A stretch of DNA of 64,000 nt from Rhipidocladum racemiflorum (GCA_036346355.1 CM070584.1:26072039-26136038), one strand, 5' to 3'. Shown: positions 19,525 through 31,833, counted from the stretch's first letter. Numbers and translations: made by a program. The notes: generated by a model from the sequence alone, not told the origin.

Positions 19525-22500
19525 TTTAACACCCCAAAATTTTGCTTTTCTTAAATTTATGTGTGATTTGGCACTTTGGTGAATTTTTGGAATTTTCTGG
19601 AATTTATTTGGATTTATTTGGAATTTATTTGAATTTATTCCATTTTGAAATAATTAAAGAATTTAACTTTGCAAATAAAATTTTGTTGGAAATATTTTAT
19701 TTGAGTCCAAAATGCCCCAAAGTATTTTCCGTAATTTTTCGAATTTTTCTCGAGTATTTTGCTATTTTTCTTGAATTAAATGAATTACTGGAAATTATTT
19801 TAAATATTAAATCATTGGAAAATTGAACCGGCCTACATTCTTGTTCCTCCGACCGAGCCCGAGTCAGACTCGAGTTCGAGTCCGACCCGAACTCGACCCG
19901 AGCCCGTGGTTGAGCCGAACCCACTCGGTCGAACCCTACGCGTGTGACCGTTGGATCAAGATCTAACGGCCACGATTGAGCCACGTCGCCGGACCCGAGC
20001 CCGACTGAGCCAGCCAGCTCACCCGAGTCCGACCCAAACCCAAACCCACGCACCGTTGGATCTCGATCCAACGGCTGTGCGCGTGCCACGTCACCCAATC
20101 CGAGACGCCGCCGGACTCCGCCGCCGCAACGGAGAAGACCTCGGTTTCCATGCGTTTCACGGACGCCGATGGCCCTATTTATTGCGCCGCCACCCGTGTC
20201 GGGATCGCCGCTTCATTGAGCACCCGTAGCCCTAACTCACCTCGCCTGAGCCGCCGTGGTTGCGCCGCTAGAGCTCGCCGGAGTTAGGAGAAGGTGCAGC
20301 TGCGGTTTTTCGCCGATAGCCGCCGTCTCCGTCGTCCTCCGTCGCCGTTGACCCCAGATCCGAAACCGTGAGAGCAAGCCGCGTCGGTGAGCACCACCCA
20401 CGTTGCCGAGCGTCAAACGCCGCCGTCGGCTAGGTCATCGTCCCTTGCGCCGGTGACCCGGCGCCACCGCCGCCATCGCCGGACTTGAGCTCCTCACCGT
20501 CCGATCCAGATCCAACGCCCCGAGATCATGCCACATCATCCCACGGTGAGATCCCGTCCAAAATCCCAGATCCAATCTCGACCGTTGGATCTAGATCCAA
20601 TGGTCCAGATCAAACGCGTTCACCCCAAACGCGTGAGTCCAGATCCAATCTGGGCCGTTGATTTTCAAATCAACGGCCGAGATCTAGCCACGTGTGTGGG
20701 AGACTGACCGCTGCGGTCAGCGCCGTCCACGCGCGCGTGCGTGTGACGCTGACACGCGGGGCCCGCATGTCAGCGGCCCAGCCACACTGCACCATGACGT
20801 CACGCTGACGTCATGGCGGCTCAAGATGTCGGGCCGTGTCCAATGAGCGCTGATGTCAGCAATGACGTCACCAGTGGGTCCCACCTGTCAGCACCGTGGG
20901 CTAAGCCCCGCTGACATCAGCAATGACGTCACCCGAGGGGACCCACCTATCAGCGACACGTGGAGCCGTGGACCGAGTCCACGGTGGACCGAGTCCACGG
21001 TGGACCGAGCCAAACCATGGACCACGTCCATGAACTACCGACGCCACCGCCCAATCAGAGGCTGCCACGTGTCCTCGCTGACGCAATAATTAATTTCCGA
21101 AAAAGAAAATGATTTATTAATTCGAAATAATGATTTCAGATTTTGTTTCAAACTTCAAACGCTTATAACTTTTGCATTTTAACTCCGATTTGAACGATTC
21201 TAGTTCCTAAAAATTCATAAAATTATGTTCTCTCTGTTTATGGATTTTATTTGGAGTTTTGGGATGCTTTTGCCTATTGTTTATTTGTGTATTGCTATCT
21301 GCACGTATTACGAGTAGACGTTGAAGTACCCGAAGGCTTCGAAGGAGAAGTGTTGACCCAGGAGCCAGCTCAAGACCAAGAACAAGTACTTTTTGAAGGC
21401 AAGTTATGCTTTGACCATGTTGATCCCATTTTGAAACCTATTTTGCTTCAAATTATTGCATGCTAGTTTAAATTAGAAAATGCTTTACTTAATTATGGGT
21501 AATTAGATAAATGCCTAATTGTTGTATGACACCTTGATTACTTAAATATGTGCCATGACCCCTTGTCACCCTAGTTGTGGATTATTAGTTGGACATTACT
21601 AAATTGCCAAAATGGGTTTGTAGATCGTTGTAGTATATGGCTTAGACCTGCTACGTGCTCATGACATGATTTTGGACACTCAAACGTTAATATTGACTTA
21701 ATGACATATTGAACCTATTTTGGAAAGGTATCATGTGATGTTGATGGCACGTGGTGCATGGTAACCAACTGGGATTTGATAAATAGCTTTTGACCGGGGC
21801 ATGTGGCAAGAACGATCGGGTGGGCCAGTTGTGGCACCGGGAATGTTGTTTTGGTTCTTCGGGTAGTCTTGCCCTGGTCACCCTAAGGACTTCACCTTGC
21901 AAGCCTTTGAACTGAGTCAATCTTGCAACCACATGTCTGTAATGGGACGGACCTAGTTGATTAAGTTGCTAATAACGTACCTGTGGGACCTCAGGAGGTC
22001 AACTACACCCTTTGTGTAAGTTATGCGGGGAGCGTCGGGAAGTGAGGCAGGTACCCATCTAACGATTGGTTGGCCTAAACTTCGCCTTAGCTAAGGGAAG
22101 GGTTAGTGTGCAACAACCGGGAGGACCACTTGTATTGTTAGAAGTTTTGAAAGACTTTGTTACTGAACTCGCCTTTGTTGTGTTTGACTGTATCTTGTGG
22201 GTAAAGTGCATAACCTCTGCAGAGTGAAAAATCTATTCGAATAGCCGTGTCCGCGGTATTGGACATCGCTCGGGAATTACAGTCAAGGGTTAGACTTTCT
22301 TGAAAATAACTTGGACTTGAAGGGTTGGGTTGGATTAATAATGATGTTGATAGAAATGTGGATTAGGATGGGAAAGATGTTTACTAAACCTTTGAAAAGT
22401 TATTTATGCTTTACTTGTTTCTACTGCTTTCGAATCTACTTATGCAACTTGTCAAATGTCAAGCATCGCAAATATACCTTGAGCTATTCCTTTGTATCAA

Positions 22501-22928
22501 GCCGTGCATATAGTATATTAGCTTGCATTCTCGTCCATGACTTCTTTGAGTACCAAGTACTCACCCTTGCCACAATACAACACCAGTTGAAGAGGAGACT
22601 ACACCACTTTGGAGGAGGAGCTCCAAGAGGAACCGTCTACTTAGGAGCGAGCCGATCGGTTGCTGTGGTATCTTTGGATGGCGCCACGAAGTTATTTCAT
22701 TTTCCGCTGCTATTATTTCTCTCTTAATAAGTTTCACCCTGCGTGGCGTATACTTGTAACTTGACCATAAGGTCGAGTAACCAGTTTGACTATTTAATTA
22801 AAGTACTTTATTAGTATCGAGTGGTATGATTGTGATATTTACCGATGTTAAGACTGTGTGCACTAGCGCGTTCCTGGACTAGTGCTGAATACACAGAGGG
22901 TCCGGATTTGCAAATTCGGGTCCCGACA
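19525..22928 (+). repeat. TekE 5' LTR (3404 bp)
   Basis: Same plan as TekD. Palindromes lie at 19948-19969, 20053-20074, 20581-20604 and about 20654-20677. Four TGACGTCA sites lie between about 20795 and 20932. A TATA-like CTATTTATT is at 20175. Donor-like ACG|GTGAGA has its GT at 20546. Unlike TekD it has only one copy of the 150-bp unit (about 21148-21240), a hybrid whose left half matches TekD unit 1 and right half unit 2. Confidence 0.92.
21318..22644 (+). CDS. TekE LTR-embedded two-exon ORF
   Basis: Exon A is 21318-21398 (81 nt), with five silent and one replacement change against TekD (Thr to Ala in QEPTQD). Exon B is 22587-22644 (58 nt); it lacks one G in CCAGCTTTGG, which shifts the frame before the TAG. 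Splice motifs GAGTAG|, |GCAAGT and CACCAG| are all kept. Confidence 0.5.
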
Positions 22929-22932
22929 GAGG

Positions 22933-22945
22933 TGGTATCAGAGCC
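22933..22945 (+). other. TekE primer-binding site
   Basis: TGGTATCAGAGCC, intact, four bases after the LTR end. Leader 22946-23144 shows nothing else. Confidence 0.92.
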
Positions 22946-23144
22946 ATACTAACCGTAGGCTCAACCCTACCTAGAATGGTCGTAGAGAGGTTAAAACCTA
23001 TTTTCTAAAGGTTAAAAGTTCGTCAAGATAAGAAATGACATCTCGACTTATCCCCTTCTCTCTTATCTTATCTCTTGCTGAATTTTTCCTTACCTTGTCA
23101 CGATTTAAAAATTTCGAGTTCTTATGTGAGCACTCTTGTGACAG

Positions 23145-23861
23145 ATGGAGGGAGAGTTCAACTACGTCGATCTGGAGGTTGGCCACGCCGCGGAACTGTG
23201 GCGTATGCTACAGACTCTCGGAGATTTTGAGAAGCCACAATACCAAGTGGAAGTGATCAGACAAGCAGGATTGATCAAGGCTTGTGACGTGAAGGTTGTG
23301 TTACCTGCTAGGAAGAAGGGCCCAGGCAATCGCCCGATACACTGCACTGCCAGGAGGTCTACAATGCAGATGGGTATTCAAAAAGTGTCACGACGAGTGA
23401 TGCGACACATTACCCGCATCTACGCCAGAGAATTGGAGAGCACGGTGTTCCGATATCATCCGCGCAGCAATAACCTTCTTGACCCGAAGACGATTCAAGA
23501 TGAGAATGCCATGGTTATACAGTTGGCTCGACTTGTTGTCGCCCAAGAGGATGTACTCGATGATACAAGCAAGGAGCTACAGAAGGCCCGTAAGGAGATC
23601 ACAACAGAGAAGAACAGATTGCGGGAAGCTCAAGAGTATGTGTTGCACCTTCTGCAAAGGATTGGAGTGTTAGAGACAGCATTGTATGCACCAGAGCCGG
23701 AGCCAATGCTCGAGCTGCACGAGCTGCACCGAGGAGCCGAGCTTGAGGAGGACATCGCTTCTTCGACTACCACAGATAACACGATTCTTTGGACATGGCG
23801 ATCGTTTCGCGCCTATGCCGCCAAAGCATCCGTACCAGTGCCGTGGAGGTTTTCTCGATGA
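23145..23861 (+). CDS. TekE ORF0 (238 aa)
   Basis: Starts at the ATG after TTGTGACAG (MEGEFNYVDLE). It aligns with TekD ORF0 through AAELWRMLQ, GDFEKPQYQ, RQAGLI, TARRST, RVMRHITRIYARELESTVF and the coiled coil LDDTSKELQKARKEI. The last 30 residues (ILWTWRSF...) are out of frame with the AGHGDRFAPMP ending in TekF, because CACGATTCTTTGG replaces CACAGTTGCTGG. The N-terminal domain is more like TekF than TekD, so at least two ORF0 lineages are present. Confidence 0.75.
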   Translation: MEGEFNYVDLEVGHAAELWRMLQTLGDFEKPQYQVEVIRQAGLIKACDVKVVLPARKKGPGNRPIHCTARRSTMQMGIQKVSRRVMRHITRIYARELESTVFRYHPRSNNLLDPKTIQDENAMVIQLARLVVAQEDVLDDTSKELQKARKEITTEKNRLREAQEYVLHLLQRIGVLETALYAPEPEPMLELHELHRGAELEEDIASSTTTDNTILWTWRSFRAYAAKASVPVPWRFSR

Positions 23862-24149
23862 GTGAGCGTAGGTTCTATAGTGAGACTCCTTCGCCGAGTC
23901 ACGTCATAGAATAAAGAGTCACCCTTTAGGCGTTAGACTCCAGTGTTAGTTCGATTTGGATTTTTATTGCTTGCTGAGTGTGCAGTATGTGTTGCAAGGC
24001 CCTTAGGCATTGTAAGCAACCATACCAAGTTACTATTGATTAAAATAATAAAGTTGGACTTTAAGTTACACCTTTCGCCCCGCATAAGTTCCATACTACT
24101 TGTCTATTCTTGTTTCCCTCTCATCTCTAAAACCTAGAGCAAACCACAG

Positions 24150-24500
24150 ATGGTGAACACTCGTGGAAACCTTGGAGGCAGTGGAAGTGGTTCTCGCCCA
24201 GCAGAAAACCCCAATGATGGAGCACCAAAGACCGCCACTGGTGATATGCAGAATTTCGGAGCTTTTCTTGCAGCTCAGACTCAGTTGATGCATGCCATGA
24301 TGCAACAGATGCAACATGTCACTGCTCAGGCCACTGCTAATCAAGTTAATCAGGGACAACGCCAGAATACAAGACTGTCAGAGTTCATGAGGACTCATCC
24401 ACCCACTTTCTCCGGGAATGCGAATCCGTTGGAAGCCGATGACTGGTTAAGGTCAATCGAGAGGAAGCTACACATAGCTCAATGCATAGGAAATGAGTGA
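24150..24500 (+). pseudogene. TekE gag, truncated at 116 codons
   Basis: MVNTRGNLGGSGSGSR through ADDWLRSIERKLHIAQCIGNE matches the gag start of TekD, then stops at TGA (24498-24500), where LTR-derived sequence begins. The N-terminal disordered part and the beginning of the capsid-like domain remain; there is no nucleocapsid. Confidence 0.88.
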
Positions 24501-24509
24501 TTTGGCACT

Positions 24510-25146
24510 TTGAACACCCCAAAATTTTGCTTTTCTTAAATTTATGTGTGATTTCGCACTTTGGTGAATTTTTGGAATTTTCTGGAATTTATTTGGAATT
24601 TATTTGAATTTATTCCATTTTGAAATAATTAAAAAATTTAACTTTGCAAATAAAATTTTGTTGGAAATATTTTATTTGAGTCCAAAATGCCCCAAAGTAT
24701 TTTCCAGAATTTTTTTGGAATTTTTCTGAGTATTTTGCTATTTTTCTTGAATTAAATGAATTACTGGAAATTATTTTAAATATTAAATCGCTGGAAAATT
24801 GAACCGGGTCGGTTACTGTTCCTCCGACCGAGCCCGAGTCAAACTCGAGTTCGAGTCCGACCCGAACCCGACCCGAGCCCGTGGTTGAGCCGAACCCACT
24901 TGGTTGAACCCTACGCGTGTGACCGTTGGATCAAGATCCAACGGCCACGATTGAGCCACGTCGCCGGACCCGAGCCAGCCAGCTCGCCCGAGTCCGACCC
25001 GAACCCAAACCCACGCACCGTTGGATCTCGATCCAACGGCTGTGCGCGTGCCACGTCACCCAATCCGAGACGCCGCCGGACTCCGCCGCCGCAACGGAGA
25101 GGACCTCGGTTTCCGAGGGCCCTATTTATTGCGCCGCCACCCGTGC
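24510..25146 (+). repeat. TekE second LTR, first 640 bp only
   Basis: It starts TTGAACACCCCAAAATTTTG and follows the TekE LTR closely to CACCCGTG at about 25144. There it changes to CGTTTTCTCC of the TekD RT. Just before it, 24497-24511 holds TGATTTGGCACTTT, a fragment found about 45 bp inside the LTR, so the LTR appears to restart. Confidence 0.85.
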
Positions 25147-25147
25147 G

Positions 25148-25383
25148 TTTTCTCCAAGATTGATCTGAGATCGGGATACCACCAGTTGAAGATCCGATCA
25201 GAAGATATCCCGAAGACCGCATTCTCGTCAAGATATGGACATTACGAGTTTACTGTTATGTCCTTTGGTCTGACGAATGCACCAGCATATTTCATGAATA
25301 TGATGAATAAGGTGTTCATGGAATATTTGGACAAGTTTGTTGTTGTGTTCATAGATGATATCTTAGTCTACTCCAAGACAGAG
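25148..25383 (+). pseudogene. TekD RT core, fragment between TekE and TekF
   Basis: The open fragment reads FSKIDLRSGYHQLKI, then FSSRYGHYEFTVMSFGLTNAP and FMNMMNKVFMEYLDKF, with the catalytic FIDD motif near its end, and stops at YSKTE where TekF inserted. The preceding palm segment (VLFVKKKDGS, MCIDYRALN) is missing from TekD. The last five bases, CAGAG, are the TekF target site. Confidence 0.9.
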
Positions 25384-28300
25384 TGTCGGGACCCCGAATT
25401 TGCAAATCCGGACCCTCTGTGTATTCAGCACTAGTCCAGGAACGCGCTAGTGCACACAGTCTTAACATCGGTAAATATCACAATCATACCATTCGGTATT
25501 ATCAAAGTACTTTATTTAAATAACCAAACTGGTTACTCGACCTTATGGTCAAGTTACAAATGTATGCCTCGCAAGGCGAAACTTATTAAAAGAGAAATAA
25601 TAGCAAATGGAAAATCAAATAACCGTGGCGCCATCCAAGATACCACGTGCAACCGATCGGGCTCGCATCCCTAAGTAGACGGATCCTCTTGGAGTTCCTC
25701 CTCCGAAGCTGGCGTAGTCTCCTCTTCAACTGGTGTTGTGTTGAGGCAAGGGTGAGTACTTGGTACTCAGCAAGTCATGCACAGAATGCAAGCTAATATA
25801 ATATATGCATGGCTTGATACAAAGGAATAGCTCAAGGTATATTTGCAGTAAACAGCATTCGAAAAGTAACATAAGTAGATTCGAAAGTAGTAGAAATAAG
25901 TAAAGCGTAAATAACTTTTCAAGAAGTTTAATAAACATTTTCCCCATCCTAAACCACATTTCCATCATCTTCATTACTAAACTAACCCAACTTTCAAACC
26001 AAGTTATTTTCAGAAAGTCTAACCCTTGACTGTAATTCCCGAGCGATGTCCAGTACCGTGGACTCGGCTATTTAAATAGATTCCAAACTCTGCAGAGGTT
26101 ATGCACTTTACCCACAAGATACAGTCAAACACCACAAAGGCGAGTTCCTCAGAACAAAGCTTTGGAAGCCTCAAACAACACAGGTGGTCCTCTCAGGTTC
26201 GTGCTCTACACCATCCCTTCCCTTAGCCAAGGCGAAGTATGGGACCAACACACCGTTAGATGGGTATCTGGCCCACGACCACGATCGCTCCCCTGCACAA
26301 TCACACAAATGGTGTAATTGACACCCTGAGGCTCCACAAGTGAGTCCTTAGCGACTTAGTCAACTAGGGCCGTCCCATTCCGACCATGTGGTTGCAAGTA
26401 TGACCAGTTCAAAGGCTTGCAAGGTTAAGTCCTTAGAGTGACCAGGCAAGACTACAGAAAAACCAAATCAACACTCCCAATGCCACAACTGGCCCACCTG
26501 ATTACTCTTGCCACATGCCCCGGTCGAAAACTGTTTATCAAACCCCAGTTGATTACCATGCACCACGTGCCATCAACATCACATGATACTTTTCCCAAAA
26601 CAGGTTCAATATATCGTTAAGTCAATATTAACATTTGATTGTCCAAAATCATGTCATGAGCACGTAGCAGGTCTAAGCAGTATACTACAACGGTCTAAAC
26701 CCATGTTGGCAATTTAATAATGTCCAACTAGTAAACTACAACTAGGGTGACAAAGGGTCATGGCACATACTTAAGTAATCAAGGTGTCATATAGCAAATT
26801 GGTATTTATCTAACCCCCATGTTTAAACAAAGTATCTTTCTAATTGAACTAGCATGCAATAGTTTAAATCAAAATAGATTTCGAAATAGGATCAACATGG
26901 TCAAAGCACAACTTGCCTTCAAAAAGTACTTGCTCTTGGTCTTGAGTTGGATACTGAGTCAACAATTCTCCTTTGAATCCTTCCTGCACTTCATCGTATA
27001 CTGGTAAATAGTGCAAATAGCAAATACTAAAATAAACAATAGGATTAAATATCCCAAAACTACAAATAAAATCCACAAACAGAAAGAACATGATTTTATG
27101 GATTTTTAGAAACTGGAATAAATCAAATTTGGAGTTAAAGCATAAAAGTTATGATTTATTAAAGTTTAAATAATCAATTAAATAATATTACAGAGAAAAA
27201 CTTTAGTCCAAAAATTAAATAAAATTTATATTTAAGTAGATCTCAATTTTATACAAATTTAGAAATTTGAATCACTCAAATCGGAGTTGAAACGCAAAAG
27301 TTATAAGCGTTTGAAATTTGGAACAAAATCTGTAATCATTATTAGAATTAATAAATCATTTTCTTTTTCGGAAATTAATTATTACGTCAGCATGGACACA
27401 TGTCAGCTCCTGATTGGCTGGCTGACGTCAGCCGGTCCATGGACTTGGTCCATGCTTGGCTCGGGTCTACCGTGGACTCGGTCCACAACTCACGGTCGCT
27501 GACAGGTGGGGCCTACAGATGACGTCATTGCTGACGTCAGCACACTGCTGGGACAGCTGCTGACAAGCGGCCCCCACCGTGACGTCAGCGATGACGTCAT
27601 GGTGCAGTTCCGCTGTCCGCCGGCCCGCTCGTGTCGGCGACACGCTGCAGGCGTGTCTTGCGTTGCGGCCCGACCGCGACGGTCAGCCTTCCAGGACGCG
27701 TGGCACAATCTCGGCCGTTGATTCGAAAATCAACGGCCCAGATTGGATCGGGTGACGCACGTTCTGGGGTGAACGTGGCCAATCTGGACCGTTGGATCTA
27801 GATCCAACGGCTGGGATTAGATCCGAGGATCTAGACGTGATCTCACCGTGACGGGGTCAGATCTGGATCGGACGGTGTCCGAGCTCGCGAGGTTGATGTC
27901 GGCCGGCGGCGTTAGCTTGACCGGAGACGAAGACGACGACCTCCCGTGCGGCGTTTCCGTGCAACTCCGGCGTGAAGGCTGGCACTCCCAGGCGCGGCGC
28001 GACACGGCGATTTCAGTTCTGGGTTTGGTGTCGTCGGAAGACGGCGGATGCGCGAGGATCAACGAAGAATCGCGGCGGAAGACCTCCTCTACTCCGGCGA
28101 GCAATAAGCGAAGCGGCGGCGGCTCGAGCGAGTGAGAAGGGGGCTCGGGTGCGGGCGGTTGTGCGCTTCCCGATGGCGGCGGCGTATTTAAAGGGGGCCT
28201 CGGCTTAGGTAGAGCGCGAAACCGAGGTTGACACTGACGGCGGCGGAGGACTCGGCTCGGATCCGGCGAGGACGACGAATCGCGGCCGGCCCACGTGGGC

Positions 28301-28806
28301 GCGATCAACGGCCACGATGGCTTGGCGCGAACGGTCCGGGTCCGACACGGCTCGGGTCGGGTTTGCCGATCATGACCGTTGGATCTCGATCCGACGGCCC
28401 ACGTGGGTTAAGGTTCAACGTGGTTCGGTCAAGTCGGTGGCTCGGTCGGACTCGAGTTCGACTCGGCTTACGACTTCGATCGGAGGAATAGTACTTGACC
28501 CGAGTTGAATTTCCAGTAATTAATATTTAAAATAATTCCCGATAATTCATTTAATTCATTAAAAATAGCAAAAGACTCAGAAAAATTCCAGAAAAATTCT
28601 GGAAAATATTTTGGATCATTTTGGACTCAAATAAAATATTTCCAACAAAATTTTATTTGCAAAATTAAATTCTTTAATTATTTCAAAATGGAATAAATTC
28701 AAATAAATTCCAAATAAATCCAAATAAATTCCAGAAAATTCCAAAAATTCACCAAAGTGCCAAATCACACATGAATTCAAGAAAAACAAAATTTTGGGGT
28801 GTTACA
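25384..28806 (-). repeat. TekF 3' LTR (3423 bp)
   Basis: Sense start TGTAACACCCC at 28806, end GTCCCGACA at 25384. TATA-like TTTAAATA at 28192-28185. Four TGACGTCA-type sites lie at about 27518-27600. Palindromes include CCGTTGGATC-TA-GATCCAACGG (about 27789-27810) and GCCGTTGATT-CGAA-AATCAACGGC (about 27714-27737). The GC-rich reading frames here (27500-28500) are compositional. Confidence 0.94.
25671..26997 (-). CDS. TekF 3'-LTR two-exon ORF
   Basis: Exon A 26997-26917 (81 nt) reads DEVQEGFKGELLTQ and QDQEQVLFE; its acceptor is altered (AGTAT instead of AGTAG). Exon B 25729-25671 (59 nt) reads VEEETTPASEEEL, then ED, and ends PST with TAG. Length and phase of both exons are kept. Confidence 0.5.
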
Positions 28807-28808
28807 AA

Positions 28809-28844
28809 CCTCCCCCCCTTAATAGAATCTCGTCCCCGAGATTC
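28809..28844 (-). other. TekF polypurine tract and pre-PPT hairpin
   Basis: In sense: GAATCTCG-GGGA-CGAGATTC (28844-28825, 8-bp stem, 4-nt loop), then AAGGGGGGGAGG adjoining the 3' LTR. The integrase stop lies just upstream. Confidence 0.9.
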
Positions 28845-28852
28845 AGGGCTTA

Positions 28853-30400
28853 CTAAAGGAATAGGTTTGGAAACTCTTTCTTCAAATCCTCTTCGCGCTC
28901 CCAAGTCGCTTCGCTTTTTTCATGGTTGCTCCACTGAACTCTACAGAAACGGGTTGACTTGTTTCTAGTTTCTCGATCCATTGTGTCTAGAATCCCTACG
29001 GGATACTCCTTATAAGTCAAACCCTCTTGCAACTCAATTGACTCTAGCGGTGCCTGTTCCTCAGGAACTCGGAGACACTTCTTTAACTGGGATACATGGA
29101 ATACATCATGCACTCCTGCCAACGACTGCGGCAACTCTAGCTGGTAAGCAACTTCGCCTCTGCGACTCAAAATCTTAAATGGTCCAACATAACGGGGTGC
29201 GAGTTTCCCTTTGGCATGGAACCTCTTAACTCCCCTGAGAGGCGTAACTCTGAGGTATACAAAGTCTTCTGGTTCAAAGCTCAAGTCTCGGCGACGATTG
29301 TCAGCATAACTCTTTTGTCGTGATTGGGCTATCTTTAACCTTTCCCTAATCATGGCGATCTGTTCTTCAGCCTCTTGAAGAATATCAGGCCCAAAGACAC
29401 GGCGCTCGCCGGTCTCATTCCAATTCAATGGCGTCCGACAGGGTCGACCATACAGTGCCTCAAAAGGTGACATCTGTAAACTAGCTTGATAACTATTGTT
29501 GTAACTGAACTCGGCATACGGTAAACTCTTATCCCAAGAAGTAGCATAAGCTAATGCACAAGCTCTCAACATATCTTCCAGAATCTGGTTGACTCTTTCG
29601 GTCTGTCCATCCGTCTGTGGATGATAAGGCATCTTGAAGTTCAAACGGGTTCCCATGGCTTCATGCAACTTATTCCAGAACCTTGAGGTAAATTGGGTAC
29701 CTCTGTCGATACAATCCTCTTTGGCACTCCGTGCAAGCAGACAATCTCGATCATGTACAATTACGCTAATTTATCTCGAGTAAGTGGTCTTCACGGGGAT
29801 AAAATGGGCTACTTTAGTCAAGCGATCCACTATAACCCATATGGAGTCATAACCTCCTTGAGTCTTCGGCAAACCGGTAATGAAATCCATTCCGATTTCC
29901 TCCCACTTCCACTCAGGTATTTTCGGTAATTGTAGCAATCTGCTGGTCTCGATGCATTGCCTTGACTCTCGGCATACGTCGCACAATGCAACATGCTCGG
30001 CAACTTCACGTTTCATACTCGGCCACGAGAATCTCTCCTTCAGATCTGATACATCTTGGCGCTTCGGGATGAATTGAGTACTTGGAGTCATGGGCTTCTT
30101 CCAGAATCAGTTGCTTTAACTCCTTTTTGTTAGGCACACAAATGCGATCCTTCATCCACAACGTGCCTTGCTCATCCAACTTGAAGTCCTCTGCCTTGCC
30201 TTCCTTCTTGATGGACTTAATCCTGCGGATCTTGTCATCATCCTTCTGTCCTTCTCGGATCTGATTCTCTAGGGTAGGCTTTACTTCTAATGTGGCCAAG
30301 AATCCGCTAGGTACAACCTCAATCTTCATTTTCTGAAAATCCTCACATAACTCGTCCTGACTTGTGGCTAGCAATGTACTCACGGTATGGCTTTTCCGAC
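28853..30400 (-). pseudogene. TekF integrase with chromodomain (C-terminal 271 aa intact)
   Basis: The H2C2 part (KRFSWPSMKREVAEHVALCDVC) and catalytic start (GMDFITGLP, DSIWVIVDRLTKVAHF) are readable at 30091-29771. The frame breaks near 29770-29670. From 29668 an open stretch of 271 codons holds the catalytic Glu (DGQTERVN), the GPY/F segment RYVGPFKIL and the chromodomain FCRVQWSNHEKSEATWERE, ending EFPNLFL. The chromodomain defines chromoviruses and is thought to steer insertion towards marked chromatin. Confidence 0.9.
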
Positions 30401-31640
30401 TCAGAGCATCGGCTACTACGTTGGCCTTCCCGGGATGGTAATGGATTCCAACATTGTAGTCCTTGATTAACTCTAACCATCTCCTCTGCCTCATATTCAG
30501 ATCCGACTGGGTGAATATGTACTTAAGGCTCTTATGATCCGTGATACACTTCACATCTGTTTCCAATCGGATAGTGACGCCATATCTTCAAAGCATGCAC
30601 TACGGCAGGCTAACTCTAGGTCATCTGCGTCCGGATAATTTTCCTATGCGGCCTCAAGCGCCTTGATGCATAAGCGGCGACCTTTCCATCCTGCATCAAA
30701 GACACATCCAAGTCCTTGGCGCGATGCGTCACAATAAATATCGAAGCTTTGAGCAACGTCCCAGGTAGAACTAACACCAGTCTGATGTCAATCGCTTCTT
30801 CAGCTCTGAAATCCTTTCTCACATTACGGCGTCCATGCAAACTTCTTTTCCTTCTTGGCGATATGCGTAAGAGGTTTCGCAATTGTCGAGAAGCCTTCGA
30901 TGAAACGGCGGTAGTATCCTGCCATTCCAAGGAAACTCCGACCTGGGTCACAGCCTTCTTGGTGCTCCCAATGTAACACAGCTTCTACTTTGCTTGGATC
31001 TACTGGCGACTCCTTCATGCGGTCATTACATGTCCAAGAAACTCCACCTTGTCCTTCCAAAAATCACACTTCTTTGAACTTGGCGAAAAGTTGCTTGTTC
31101 CTTCAGCCTTTTCCAAAACTCGCCTTAAGTGTTCGGCATGTTCATCCTCCGTCTTGGAGTAGATTAGGATATCGTCTATGAACACGACGACAAACTTGTC
31201 CAAATATTCCATGAACACCTTATTCATCATATTCATGAAATAAGTGGCGATTAAATCGGCCCAAAGGACATAGCGTAAACTCGTAATGTCCATATCTTGA
31301 CGAGAATGCGATCTTGAACATCTTACGATCGGATCTTCAATCGATGGTATCCCGATCTCAGATCGATCTTGAGAGAAAACTCCGGCTCCTCTCAACCTGA
31401 TCAAACAAATCATCAATCTGGGTAGCGGATACTTATTCTTCACGGTGACTTCATTGAGTGCACGGTAGTCAATGCACATCCTGAAACTCCCGTCCTTCTT
31501 CTTGACAAACAAAGCGGTGCTCCCCACGGCGACTAACTCCTGGCCGATAAATCCTTTCTCCATTAACTCTTCTATTTGTTTCTTCATTTCTACCAACTCC
31601 TCGGTGGACATCCGATAGGGTCTCTTTGCTATCGGTGCTG
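30401..31640 (-). pseudogene. TekF RT and RNase H, broken
   Basis: The RT is recognisable from ELVEMKKQIEELMEKGF (about 31600) through LFVKKKDGSFRMCIDYRALNE and the FIDD box (about 31180) to EFLGHVMTA. RNase H follows with KSLKYIFTQSDLNMR and VGIHYHPGKANVVADALSRK (30566-30400). The linking stretches 31380-31250 and 30990-30580 are frame-shifted repeatedly. Confidence 0.85.
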
Positions 31641-31833
31641 TGCCAGTACAAGCTCTATCACAAACTCTATGTCCTCGTCAGCGGCATACCAGGTAGATCC
31701 TCGGGAAAAACATCGGGTACTCATTCACTCTTGAGACATCCTCTATGCTGATTGCCTTGGTACTCGTTAACCATCAATGCCCATCTCTAATCAAGTAGTG
31801 GCTAGAAATTCCACTTTCTTCCCACACGGGCTC

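Larger units (their letters stand above)
19525..25146 (+). mobile_element. TekE: rearranged Tekay-type element inside TekD RT
   Basis: It consists of a full 5' LTR (19525-22928), PBS, ORF0 and the first 116 codons of gag. It then jumps at about 24497 into a second LTR that stops after about 640 bp and fuses to TekD RT sequence at about 25146. Everything from mid-gag to the PPT is missing. The fused boundary removed about 155 bp of TekD RT, so no target duplication can be read. Its first bases are TTTAACACC rather than TGTAACACC. Confidence 0.82.
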
